From Crocinitomicaceae bacterium (GTDB lineage: Bacteria; Bacteroidota; Bacteroidia; Flavobacteriales_D; Crocinitomicaceae): a stretch of DNA of 64,000 bases. The position numbers and the translations under genes are program-made. Of this stretch, positions 53,251 to 61,215 are shown piece after piece; position 1 is the first letter of the stretch, and each line of letters starts with the position of its first letter. The DNA lies in assembly GCA_016719925.1 (NCBI GenBank), contig JADJYC010000003.1, positions 186,001 through 250,000 of the forward strand, in the 5' to 3' direction. A model generated the notes under the pieces. It did no database searches. It was not told the DNA's origin and worked only from the letters and a program-made list of their open reading frames with translations.

Positions 53251-54277
53251 GTTGGATGATTGCTTTATTAATTTTTTTCACGAGTACCGGACCTTCATAA
53301 ATAAATCCTGTATAAACCTGAACAAGTGATGCGCCTGCCTCAATTTTTTCCAGAGCATCTTCTGCTGAATGAATTCCGCCAACCCCGATTATCGGAAATG
53401 CTTTACCAGATTTTTCAGAAAGATATCGGATCACTTCGGTACTTTTATTTTTGATTGGTTTTCCGCTTAATCCGCCATTGGCAATTTTTTCAATGGTTGA
53501 TTTATCTGTTTTAAGATTATCACGTGTGGTAGAAGTATTTGCAGCAACAACGCCTTCAATTTTTGTTTCAAGTACAATCTCCACTACTTCGTCCAACTGA
53601 ATCTGATTCAAATCCGGAGCAATTTTCAAAAGAATAGGTTTTGGTTTACCCAGCTCCTGATTTATTTTTTTCATGGTACTGAGCAGATCCACCAGAAAAT
53701 CTTTGTTCTGCAATTTTGCAAGACTGCCAACATTCGGGCAACTTACATTCACCACAAAATAATCCACGTAAGGGTGAAGTTTTTTGAAGTTTTTCAGATA
53801 ATCTTCTTTTGCTCCGTCATCTCCGGTTGCGGTGTTTTTTCCAATATTCCCACCAACCATAATAGTTGATTTGCGGTTTCTGAGTCTTTCAGAAATCACA
53901 TCTACACCATCATTATTAAATCCCATGCGGTTAATAATGGCCTGATCTTTTTTCAGCCGGAACAAGCGTGGTTTTGGGTTTCCGGATTGAGGTTTAGGAG
54001 TAACTGTTCCAATTTCAATAAATCCAAATCCAAAATCTTCCAGATGATTTAAGAGTATTGCATTTTTGTCAAAGCCGGCTGCAAGACCAACCGGATTTTT
54101 AAATTCCAGTCCGAACAAATTTCTTTTCAAAGCTGGATTTTCAATCTGCCAGGCTTTTTTTCTGAAATAACGAACCCCTGGTATTGCAGCAGTTATTCTG
54201 ATCATTCTGAAAGTAAAGTGATGAACTTTTTCAGGATCAAACAAAAACAATAAAGGACGAATCAAAAGTTTATACAT
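53240..54277 (-). CDS. pyrD: Dihydroorotate dehydrogenase (quinone), class 2
   Basis: 345 residues, intact. It is the FMN-dependent inner-membrane enzyme that oxidises dihydroorotate with quinone in UMP synthesis. It has an N-terminal membrane-associating helix (MYKLLIRPLLFLFDPE), VGLAAGFDKNAIL, INRMGFNNDG, FVVNVSCPNVGS with the class 2 catalytic Ser, AANTSTTR, ANGGLSGKP and GVGGIHSAEDALE. A -7 element lies 44 bases upstream. Translation is coupled to the HMG-CoA lyase gene. Confidence 0.93.
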   Translation of the reverse strand: MYKLLIRPLLFLFDPEKVHHFTFRMIRITAAIPGVRYFRKKAWQIENPALKRNLFGLEFKNPVGLAAGFDKNAILLNHLEDFGFGFIEIGTVTPKPQSGNPKPRLFRLKKDQAIINRMGFNNDGVDVISERLRNRKSTIMVGGNIGKNTATGDDGAKEDYLKNFKKLHPYVDYFVVNVSCPNVGSLAKLQNKDFLVDLLSTMKKINQELGKPKPILLKIAPDLNQIQLDEVVEIVLETKIEGVVAANTSTTRDNLKTDKSTIEKIANGGLSGKPIKNKSTEVIRYLSEKSGKAFPIIGVGGIHSAEDALEKIEAGASLVQVYTGFIYEGPVLVKKINKAIIQHGK

Positions 54278-54320
54278 CTGTTTAAAATCAAATTGAAACT
54301 CTGTGCAGATTTTACAGCCG

Positions 54321-54328
54321 CAAATTTA
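54321..54328 (-). promoter_or_regulatory. -7 element (TAAATTTG) for pyrD-mvaB
   Basis: Read on the minus strand as TAAATTTG, 44 bases before the pyrD ATG. Confidence 0.5.
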
Positions 54329-54403
54329 AAAAGGACTGAAGAGATGAACGAAATAAAAAAAATGAAATGTCTGAAAGTTATGAACTGTACCGGTGAGTAT
54401 GAA

Positions 54404-55357
54404 CTAATATCTTGCACGGTATTGAAACTTCAGTTTTTTAGAGCGTTTATACGTAACGTTTCGCACCATTGAAACATTGAAAAAGAAATAGGCATCTTTT
54501 TGTTTTGAGTCACCGCGCATTTCGCCCGGATTGGTCCAGTTCGAAAACTCACCGGAAGAAGGATCAGCAAAATAAGCAGCAGTTGAACCATAATTTGCCT
54601 CTATTGCCGCGTTATCATAATAGACAGAACTTACATCATCCAGATAATCTGTAAATGTTTTGGTATAAGTTAATTCAAATGTCAATCTCCAGAGTGCATC
54701 AATTCCTATTTTGGTACCAACTCCAAGCGGAATTCCGCAGTTGATAAATTTGTATGGATTTGGTCCGCCGGGTAATCCCTGACCTTCTGTATGAAGTGGT
54801 CGCAGATTTGTCCAGCCGCCGTCACCGGGTCCCTGAGGAATATATCCGAAAACAGAAAATCCGGTAATTAAATACACCAGTGTGTTTTTATTCCGGTGAC
54901 CTTTTAATCCATAAATTTTATAGCGTTTTCCAAAATGTTCATTATTAAAAATGATCATCTCCAGCTGCTGTGAAAATTCAAAAATGTGTGTTCGTACCTT
55001 AAGATTTCGGTAGTGGCGGGCGGGCTCATTGGTTAGCGCATCATCACCTTTAAGAATACCGTAAGACAAAAGAGATTTGGTCAGAAACCACGGACGGAAA
55101 CGATATCTGTAACCGATATGGCCGGAAGGTCTTGTCACTACCCATTCAAGATCTGCCGGAGAATAGTCAGTTCCAATTCTGTTTAACCCGCCAAGATCAC
55201 CCAGAAAATTGGTAGCGCCTACACCAAAAAGAATTTCTTTTCGCTGGTGTTTCCAGTAATCTGAAGTTGTAAAGTTTGTAGGTTGAGCATATACTATAGT
55301 ATTTCCCAACGTAACAAATACAACAAAAATTGCCGCTATTTTAAGGTTAAAGGTCAC
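54404..55357 (-). CDS. DUF6089-like outer-membrane beta-barrel protein
   Basis: About 317 residues. Its start is decided by the promoter: the -7 element at 55374-55381 allows a GTG start at 55357 and a short leader, whereas the upstream TTG would be at the transcript start. It has a signal peptide to about residue 25 (IVYAQ), then LFGVGATNFLGDLGGLNRIG, GHIGYRYRFRPWFL and alternating aromatic strands, ending NVTYKRSKKLKFQYRARY. The same layout is seen in barrels related to PorG (DUF6089). It is a T9SS-linked or general surface barrel; the exact role is uncertain. Confidence 0.65.
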   Translation of the reverse strand: MTFNLKIAAIFVVFVTLGNTIVYAQPTNFTTSDYWKHQRKEILFGVGATNFLGDLGGLNRIGTDYSPADLEWVVTRPSGHIGYRYRFRPWFLTKSLLSYGILKGDDALTNEPARHYRNLKVRTHIFEFSQQLEMIIFNNEHFGKRYKIYGLKGHRNKNTLVYLITGFSVFGYIPQGPGDGGWTNLRPLHTEGQGLPGGPNPYKFINCGIPLGVGTKIGIDALWRLTFELTYTKTFTDYLDDVSSVYYDNAAIEANYGSTAAYFADPSSGEFSNWTNPGEMRGDSKQKDAYFFFNVSMVRNVTYKRSKKLKFQYRARY

Positions 55358-55373
55358 GTGAATATTCAATGGT

Positions 55374-55381
55374 CAAATTTA
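55374..55381 (-). promoter_or_regulatory. -7 element (TAAATTTG) for the outer-membrane barrel gene
   Basis: Read on the minus strand as TAAATTTG, 17 bases upstream of the proposed GTG start at 55357. Confidence 0.5.
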
Positions 55382-55476
55382 CGCCAAATCACGCACACAG
55401 TGCAAATTTTGATGAAAAATTAACCGCAAATTGTTAATAAAATAACAACCGGGGATTCACGGATTGGGAAAATTTA

Positions 55477-56280
55477 CTAGTTCAAAAGCACGTACCGCAA
55501 TGGATTGAGCCTAACAATGAATCCGTCTGAGGTTTTACCCCGGATATTTTCAAAGTAAATGGTTTCACCCTGCTCTACTTTTCCAAGTGCAGTTTTCATT
55601 TGCTGATTAAGCTGATTACTTTCTTCTTCAAACACTTTACCTCCCAGCCCGTCAATCAGGTGCAGTTCAAAATGGATAATACTTACATCTGTATTTGTTG
55701 TCAGACCTTTATTGTCCATCAGATCTTCGCGAGTAATTTCACCGTTCATTTTTCCATTGATGCGCGGAGTCAGGTCCATTGGATCAAAACTTTTCTTGGT
55801 CTCATTGCCGGCTTCAGTGTTTTCATCCGATTGATTGGCCGCCTTATCAGAAATAAGTATGATTGGCTCTGTTACTTTAGATTGATCTGAGTTGATTACA
55901 GGTGTAGTGTTTTTATCATGTTGTACTTTTTTGGTTATCGTTTCAACTTTTTCTTCTGTTATTGATTCCGTTTGATCAGGAATATTCATTGCAAGCAAAT
56001 CCTCTTTATGATCATCCTGAACAATGGTAAGCGGTGGTGCTTCACTCAGCGTGTTCTGATTCATTGCCTGGTCAGGATTGTCAGCCCCGCTTAAAGCAAT
56101 GGTTCCACCGACAATCAAGCCGATGGAAGCCATTCCTGCAGTTCCGAAAAACCATTTGGTTTTATAAAAAGGTTTTGACATCGCCTGATAGCCGATCATC
56201 AGCTGGCCGAAATTCATTCCTGCCTGAATTTCTTTGGATTCCAGCGGCGGTCTGTCAATATTCATTTTTCTATTTTTCAT
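55477..56280 (-). CDS. Membrane protein with GldM-like C-terminal motif, partner of an ECF sigma factor
   Basis: 267 residues. A cytoplasmic N-terminus (1-43), one membrane helix (about 44-64), a long charged disordered linker (70-180), and a C-terminal domain. That domain (SIIHFELHLIDGLGGKVFEEE, then NQMKTALGKVEQGETIYFENI and DGFIVRLNPLRYVL) shares the strand pattern and the GxxIYFENI-DG core of the GldM C-terminal domain. It begins 11 bases inside the end of the sigma gene, in the position of an anti-sigma factor. Binding to the sigma factor is inferred from position. Confidence 0.6.
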   Translation of the reverse strand: MKNRKMNIDRPPLESKEIQAGMNFGQLMIGYQAMSKPFYKTKWFFGTAGMASIGLIVGGTIALSGADNPDQAMNQNTLSEAPPLTIVQDDHKEDLLAMNIPDQTESITEEKVETITKKVQHDKNTTPVINSDQSKVTEPIILISDKAANQSDENTEAGNETKKSFDPMDLTPRINGKMNGEITREDLMDNKGLTTNTDVSIIHFELHLIDGLGGKVFEEESNQLNQQMKTALGKVEQGETIYFENIRGKTSDGFIVRLNPLRYVLLN

Positions 56281-56851
56281 AACCTATTTCATTAAATAGT
56301 TTTTTCATTTTTTGAATTATGCGATGTGCTTTTACCTTGGCGTTATTCTCAGTAATTTCAAGAATGTCACCAATTTCTTTGAAGGAACGTTTTTCAAAAT
56401 ACCTCATCTCAATCATCTGCACGTCTTCTTCACTCAGCTCTGCAATCGCTTTAAGTAAAACTTCTCTTGTTTCTTCAGAAAGATCTTCTTCAATTTCATC
56501 TATCATATCAGACAGACTTTCTGTTTCAACATTGACAGTGCGCGTTGCTTTTTCATCTCTGAATGACTGGTAAAGTTCACTTTTTGCAATGCGGTATAAC
56601 CAGCTTGCAAACGGTACTCCGCGGTACTCATATTTGCTGAGATTATTCAATGCTTTCAGAAAAACCTGGCTGGTGATGTCGTGAGCCATTTCTTTATCAT
56701 CCATTCGCTGATAGATGTATCTGAAAATCTGCTCATAGTATTTATTGTAAAGCGGCTCGAAACTCCTCGGGTCATCCTTGGCGCGCTTTATCCACTCAAG
56801 CTCCTGCATCAGCCGGGCTTCAGTATGGTGATAAATAGGGTTTACTGGCAT
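56270..56851 (-). CDS. ECF-subfamily RNA polymerase sigma factor
   Basis: 193 residues. Region 2 is YIYQRMDDKEMAHDITSQVFLKAL and FASWLYRIAKSEL; region 4 is DVQMIEMRYFEKRSFKEIGDIL and NNAKVKAHRIIQKMKKLF. Regions 1 and 3 are absent, as in ECF factors. It directs RNA polymerase to a set of extracytoplasmic or stress genes. It overlaps the membrane partner gene, typical of sigma/anti-sigma operons. Confidence 0.88.
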   Translation of the reverse strand: MPVNPIYHHTEARLMQELEWIKRAKDDPRSFEPLYNKYYEQIFRYIYQRMDDKEMAHDITSQVFLKALNNLSKYEYRGVPFASWLYRIAKSELYQSFRDEKATRTVNVETESLSDMIDEIEEDLSEETREVLLKAIAELSEEDVQMIEMRYFEKRSFKEIGDILEITENNAKVKAHRIIQKMKKLFNEIGYEK

Positions 56852-57076
56852 AATTCTTTGTTTGGTTTTTATTTCTTTGCACTTGTATAACGACCAACAT
56901 AATCTTGGTTACGGATGTAATTACAATTTGTTTGCCATTTTCTCTAAAACGTATATTTTCTGAGGTCTGGTATACATTCAAACAAATAATCATTCATCCA
57001 CCGCAATTGATAAATGCCGAATCAACAAGTTACTGATTTTCTCTTTTGCCTCCAAATAAATTCCAACCTTTGAACC

Positions 57077-57663
57077 ATGAAAATGACCAGACTGATTCAT
57101 CTCTGTACGCTGCTTTTGGTTGTATTTACTGGACATTCCCGGCAAATTTTATGGTTGAATATTCCACTGAAAAATATTTATTTGATGATCTGGAAGATGT
57201 TCCTGAAAAAGAAACCGCTCTGGTTCTGGGGGCACGAAAAAATGGAATAACGGGCATTAATCCCTATTTCCTATATCGTATCGATGCTGCTGCAGAATTA
57301 TATTTTGCAGGCAAGGTCAAAAAAATTATTGTTAGCGGCGATAATCATTGTGTGGGTTATGATGAGACAACAGACATGGCTTTGAGCCTGATTGAAAAAG
57401 GTGTTCCTGACTCTTGTATTATCAGGGATTATGCAGGTTTCAGAACTCTGGATTCAGTGGTAAGAGCTCAAAAAGTTTTCCATTGTAATTCGTTGATAAT
57501 CGTTAGTCAGAAATTTCATAATCAGCGTGCTGTTTTTATTGCAAGACATTATGGTATTGATGCTGCAGGCTATAATGCACGGGATGTTTCATCGAAATCC
57601 AACCTGACACACATACGGGAATTTGCTGCAAAGTTTGGCGCAGTTCTTGATCTTTTGTTTTAA
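57077..57663 (+). CDS. SanA/YdcF (DUF218)-like membrane protein (frameshifted start)
   Basis: The protein resembles SanA/ElyC-type DUF218 proteins, with STEKYLFDDLEDVPEKETALVLGA, IIVSGDNH and GVPDSCIIRDYAGFRTLDSVVRA, FHNQRAVFIARHYGIDA. The natural N-terminus is probably the ATG at 57077 (MKMTRLIHLCTLLLVV, a membrane helix), in another frame from the rest. One base is lost near 57115-57150, so the nominal frame from 57046 is not the real start. DUF218 proteins affect envelope permeability and murein or lipid sugar metabolism. Confidence 0.72.
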
Positions 57664-57732
57664 ACCGCCAGCCTAAATTTTTATAGGCACATTTTGTGTT
57701 TAAACAAATGCTTGACTAATTTCGTTGAAAAT

Positions 57733-57740
57733 TACTTTTG
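57733..57740 (+). promoter_or_regulatory. -7 element (TACTTTTG) for the PKD lipoprotein gene
   Basis: TAnnTTTG overlapping the nominal TTG start (57738-57740), which shows that this TTG is not the real start. Confidence 0.5.
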
Positions 57741-58064
57741 AAAAGACTTATACTCATAGCCGGATTAATTGTCTCTTTGGCAGCCTGTAACAAGGCGCCT
57801 GAAGCCTGCATTGATAATGGTCAGACAACTGTGACCACTGGAACTCCGGTTAACTTTACTTCATGTTCAAAACACACCATGAGTCAGGAGTGGTTTATGA
57901 GCGGTCCTGTTGGCGCGCCTGAAAATACCATGGGATGGTCTGATGCGCAGTTCTCACATACCTTTACAATTCCCGGAACATACGTTGTCACTTTAAGGGC
58001 TTACAGCAAGTTCTCATTTATGGGAGATATGAGTGAGGCAACTCAATCAGTTACTGTTCAGTAA
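57738..58064 (+). CDS. Small PKD-like lipoprotein
   Basis: 108 residues. The signal RLILIAGLIVSLAAC carries the lipobox Cys near 17. A single PKD-type beta-sandwich follows (TTGTPVNFTSCSKHTM, EWFMSGPVG, SHTFTIPGTYVVTLRAYS). PKD domains bind sugars or proteins on the surface. The TTG at 57738 is part of the -7 element, so the true start is probably KRLILI's own codon or a lost ATG. It ends just before the convergent beta-helix gene. Confidence 0.65.
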   Translation: MKRLILIAGLIVSLAACNKAPEACIDNGQTTVTTGTPVNFTSCSKHTMSQEWFMSGPVGAPENTMGWSDAQFSHTFTIPGTYVVTLRAYSKFSFMGDMSEATQSVTVQ

Positions 58065-58071
58065 AATTTTT

Positions 58072-59451
58072 CTACGGTTTTTCGTAACAGCCAATATCCG
58101 GAGTGGAAGCATTTCTTGCTGTACCTTCAATGTCTGCCGCATTACTGAATAGCGGATCACCGGTATTATTCAAGACAGATCCATCCGGCAAATGAAAATC
58201 ACCTTCAGATGGTAATTCAAATAACGGATCAGTATTCCACGAAACATTTATGTAGTTTGAATAGGTATAGGCTTCTTCACGTTTCATGTGACATGCATTG
58301 AATACACAATCAAAAATTCCGCCGGGGAGTGTATCAACAATATGTTCATCCAATGCTGTTCCATAAATCACACAGTTATCAAACCGGGTATTCACAAAAT
58401 CACGGATTATATCTGTGCCCTCATATTCATAATTGTTTTTGATTGCCAGAGCAGGTCCGCCTCTGGCGCCATTCCAATAGTTGGTAAAATTGCAATGCTT
58501 AAATTGAAATTCTCCTCCGGCAAAAAGATAAACACCATATAAACCCGCATCACCAAAAAGACAATTTTCAGCAACAACATGCGGTCCGGCAACGGAGTAT
58601 AAATTGAAGAGATCTGAATTTTGAATTTTAGAAGTTGTTAACGTCAGTGTCAATGGTGCATTGGTTGAATCCAGCTGTAAAGCAACTGATGCGTTTTTAA
58701 TATTTGCATAATTGATAGAAGACTGTTGTGCTTCAATAAATCGGATTCCCCACCATTGACCGGGCTTGTCATCATAAAAACTTTCTAAACGGTCTCCCTG
58801 AAAAGTGACTTCATTATTATATACTCCCTGAATGTCCAAACTGCTTTTATAAACCAATAGCATAGCATCTTTATGACAATAGACTTCTGTCCCTTGCGGA
58901 ATGGTCAGATTCAGATTTGAATCAATTCCCGGATAACCGACTGCGGCAAGACCGTAAATAACATGTGGTTTATCATTGGCCCAGGTGCCGCTTACAATTT
59001 CATTTACGTGAAAATAGGCATCCTGTCCCCATACATCCAGCATGATATACTGGTCAACTCCGTTTGTCTGAAACCGGATTGAATCAGAAATAATTAGTGG
59101 ATTTGTAACATTATTTACTTCCAGTGTGACCTCAACAAAAATAAAAAGTGAATCGTTTTTTGGAACAACAACATCTTCATGAAACACTCCTGAAACCCCG
59201 TCAACATTGATACGGAAAGGAGAGTTAGTCCCGCCCATCAGTTCAATCTCTTCTACCAGAATTTTTGCATTGTTATTATTATAGATTTTAAATCTTTTTG
59301 TTGTTGATCCGACTGTGGTAAAAATGGTATCAAACAAAACTGTATCCGTAGAAAAATCAAGATGGTCTTTAGAAAAAATAGTATCCTTTTTACAAGCCTG
59401 GAACGAAAGTACCAAACCCGTCAGAATCAATATAAATAAAGGATATTTCAT
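58072..59451 (-). CDS. Lipoprotein with right-handed beta-helix-like domain
   Basis: 459 residues. Lipoprotein signal LILTGLVLSFQACKK. The N-terminal part (about 25-125) is a beta-sandwich (DFSTDTVLFDTIFTTVGSTTKRF), then Asn-rich right-handed parallel beta-helix turns, including VALQLDSTNAPLTLTL, GDAGLYGVYLFAGGEFQFKHCNF and FDNCVIYG. The C-terminus DIEGTARNASTPDIGCYE is found in Bacteroidota parallel beta-helix lipoproteins. Its substrate is unknown. Confidence 0.75.
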   Translation of the reverse strand: MKYPLFILILTGLVLSFQACKKDTIFSKDHLDFSTDTVLFDTIFTTVGSTTKRFKIYNNNNAKILVEEIELMGGTNSPFRINVDGVSGVFHEDVVVPKNDSLFIFVEVTLEVNNVTNPLIISDSIRFQTNGVDQYIMLDVWGQDAYFHVNEIVSGTWANDKPHVIYGLAAVGYPGIDSNLNLTIPQGTEVYCHKDAMLLVYKSSLDIQGVYNNEVTFQGDRLESFYDDKPGQWWGIRFIEAQQSSINYANIKNASVALQLDSTNAPLTLTLTTSKIQNSDLFNLYSVAGPHVVAENCLFGDAGLYGVYLFAGGEFQFKHCNFTNYWNGARGGPALAIKNNYEYEGTDIIRDFVNTRFDNCVIYGTALDEHIVDTLPGGIFDCVFNACHMKREEAYTYSNYINVSWNTDPLFELPSEGDFHLPDGSVLNNTGDPLFSNAADIEGTARNASTPDIGCYEKP

Positions 59452-59465
59452 ACTTTAGCGGTCAT

Positions 59466-59473
59466 CAAAGGTA
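59466..59473 (-). promoter_or_regulatory. -7 element (TACCTTTG) for the beta-helix lipoprotein gene
   Basis: Read on the minus strand as TACCTTTG, 15 bases before the ATG at 59451. Confidence 0.5.
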
Positions 59474-59539
59474 TATATACGCAAAAAGGGATTTTTTATT
59501 TTTAAAGACTTTTTTTTGATGAATTTTTGAAAAATCTAT

Positions 59540-59547
59540 TAAATTTG
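59540..59547 (+). promoter_or_regulatory. -7 element (TAAATTTG) with -33 TTG for rpmE2
   Basis: Exact TAnnTTTG with a TTG at 59516-59518, 21 bases upstream, which fits the Bacteroidota -33/-7 spacing. It leaves a leader of about 65 bases before the L31 ATG; the leader carries a short CCC-GGG hairpin (CCCAATTTCTGGG). Confidence 0.6.
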
Positions 59548-59616
59548 CACTCCCAATTTCTGGGAAAAGTATTGAAAACCTCAGAAATAACAGGAACTTT
59601 TAAAAAATTAGAACTA

Positions 59617-59877
59617 ATGAAAAAAGGAATTCACCCGGAAGAATACAAAACAGTTGTATTTAAGGACATGGTAAGTGAGACAGGATGGATTGGACGTTCT
59701 GCTTCCAGCACAAAAGAAACTATTGTTTGGGAAGATGGTCAGGAATATCCGCTGGTAAAACTTGATATCAGTTCTTTATCTCACCCGTTTTTCACTGGTA
59801 AAATGCAATATGTGGACACTGCAGGACGTATTGACAAGTTCAAAACCCGTTACGGTGCAAACATGAAAAAGAAATAA
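59617..59877 (+). CDS. rpmE2: Ribosomal protein L31, type B
   Basis: 86 residues from ATG 59617 (MKKGIHPEEYKTVVFKDMVS). It has no zinc-binding Cys, so this is the C-minus type B form, used in place of zinc-binding L31 when zinc is short in some bacteria and constitutively in Bacteroidota. Its motifs GQEYPLVKLDISSLSHPFFTG, DTAGRIDKFKTRYG are complete. Further upstream in-frame codons are ignored because they precede the leader from the -7 element. A strong terminator follows. Confidence 0.94.
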   Translation: MKKGIHPEEYKTVVFKDMVSETGWIGRSASSTKETIVWEDGQEYPLVKLDISSLSHPFFTGKMQYVDTAGRIDKFKTRYGANMKKK

Positions 59878-59897
59878 GAATTTATTCTAACTTCGTA

Positions 59898-59924
59898 AAG
59901 CCTCAGTTATGAGGCTTTTTTTTT
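59898..59924 (+). terminator. Intrinsic terminator after rpmE2
   Basis: The stem AAGCCTCA / TGAGGCTT with a 4-base loop (GTTA) is followed by a T-run: a textbook Rho-independent terminator. Confidence 0.85.
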
Positions 59925-59935
59925 GTCTATAGCTT

Positions 59936-60556
59936 ATGATTGTAAATTTTTCAGATAATCAACTTCACCTGCAATTAGCACCACTTACCTTGACAAGACC
60001 AGTGGCTGAACTCCGGTTTGGAATTCTGACATTCAGAGAAACCTGGGAAATGCTGCTGAAACCAAAATCATCCGGATACCTAACGGAAAAATATCTTTCA
60101 GAAAAATATCCGGCAATACATTCCAAAAATACTGTTACCGTTTCAGGCAATGTAAAAGGAGATTCAGAACTTGCAAGATGGATTAAAGCATTAAAAGAAA
60201 ATGAAAGTCTGATTGTAAATGAAATGCTGGTTGCTCAAAAGGGATCAGGAAAAAAACTGATCAGAAAATCAAAAAAAGATTTATTGCTGGTTCAGCACGG
60301 ATGGGATCTGTTTCAAAAAAACGGAGAAGCAATCAAATCAGATTTTGCATTATTGACCCGAGGAAAAAAATCACAATCACTCAATAAAACAAATAAGGTA
60401 ATTGGCAAAAACAAAATCTTCATTGAAAGAGGTGCCAAAATAAATTGCGCCATATTTAATACTGAAGACGGGCCTGTTTACATTGGAAAGATGCTGAGAT
60501 CATGGAGGGTTCTGTCATTCGCGGACCATTCGCGTTATGTGAACATGCCACCGTAA
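59936..60556 (+). CDS. GlmU-like putative sugar nucleotidyltransferase, N-terminal part
   Basis: This resembles the Bacteroidota GlmU-related family: LTLTRPVAELRFGILTFRETWEML (a degenerate nucleotidyl loop), then a beta-helix start IGKNKIFIERGAKINCAIF and DGPVYIG. The family carries a split nucleotidyltransferase domain, and the reaction of this subgroup has not been shown. One base is missing near 60490 (expected IGKNAEIMEGSVIRGPF). Confidence 0.72.
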   Translation: MIVNFSDNQLHLQLAPLTLTRPVAELRFGILTFRETWEMLLKPKSSGYLTEKYLSEKYPAIHSKNTVTVSGNVKGDSELARWIKALKENESLIVNEMLVAQKGSGKKLIRKSKKDLLLVQHGWDLFQKNGEAIKSDFALLTRGKKSQSLNKTNKVIGKNKIFIERGAKINCAIFNTEDGPVYIGKMLRSWRVLSFADHSRYVNMPP

Positions 60557-60750
60557 AGATGAGTGCAAAAATATACGGACCCGCTACCATTGGACCTCAC
60601 TGCAAAGTTGGAGGTGAAATTTCAAACGTAATTTTTCAGGCTTATTCAAACAAAGGCCATGACGGTTTTTTAGGAAATCAGTGTAGTTGGGGAGTGGTGC
60701 AATTTTGGAGCAGATACCAATTCGTCCAACCTCATGAACACGTATGGTAA
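60502..60750 (+). CDS. GlmU-like protein, middle beta-helix part
   Basis: In the real frame this reads EIMEGSVIRGPFALCEHATVKMSAK and GPATIGPHCKVGGEISNVIFQAYSNKGHDGFLGN, left-handed beta-helix (hexapeptide) turns like the acetyltransferase half of GlmU. The frame is lost again near 60685, where SVVGEWCNFGADTN is expected. Confidence 0.7.
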   Translation: MEGSVIRGPFALCEHATVKMSAKIYGPATIGPHCKVGGEISNVIFQAYSNKGHDGFLGNQCSWGVVQFWSRYQFVQPHEHVW

Positions 60751-61075
60751 ATTGAAAATATATTCATACCGGGAAAATAAAATGGTGCAAACCAATGTCA
60801 CTTTTTGCGGTTTGCTGATGGGTGACCATTCCAAAACAGGAATCAATACCATGCTGAATACCGGAACGGTAGTTGGCGTCAGCGCCAATATTTTTGGTGC
60901 AGGATTTCCGGCCAAATATATTCCTTCATTCACCTGGGGCGGAGCTGAAAAATCTGAAAAATTCAAATTAGAAAAAGCTTTTGAAGTTGCATCCAATATG
61001 ATGGAACGCAGAAAAATTGTTTTGTCACCGGCAGATAAAAAAATTCTGACCTATCTGCACAAACTGGCACATTGA
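60734..61075 (+). CDS. GlmU-like protein, C-terminal part
   Basis: The frame is entered upstream at about 60683 (SVVGEWCNFGADTNSSNLMN) and runs through YRENKMVQTNVTFCGLLMGDHSKTGINTMLNTGTVVGVSANIFGAGF, hexapeptide-repeat turns, to a charged helical tail. With the preceding parts the product would be about 385 residues, the family length. Its active-site His of GlmU-type acetyltransferases is not obvious. Confidence 0.72.
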   Translation: MNTYGKLKIYSYRENKMVQTNVTFCGLLMGDHSKTGINTMLNTGTVVGVSANIFGAGFPAKYIPSFTWGGAEKSEKFKLEKAFEVASNMMERRKIVLSPADKKILTYLHKLAH

Positions 61076-61215
61076 TTGACTATAAGGGAAGATTTGAAAA
61101 AACACGCTGAAATCCTTGATTGACCAGAGAAACTTCCTGTATTAAAATGACAAACTGACTGTAAAACTGAACTTATGTCTGACTTTTTGACAACGATATA
61201 CTTGGATTAAACAAC

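Noticed and set aside
57650..57700. Possible terminator after the SanA-like gene
   Set aside because: GCCTA...TAGGC has only a 5-bp stem and no T-run.
2775..61075. Programmed frameshifting in the split genes
   Set aside because: The shifts are at many unrelated places and need one base added; no common slippery site with a downstream structure recurs, and essential genes are hit several times each.
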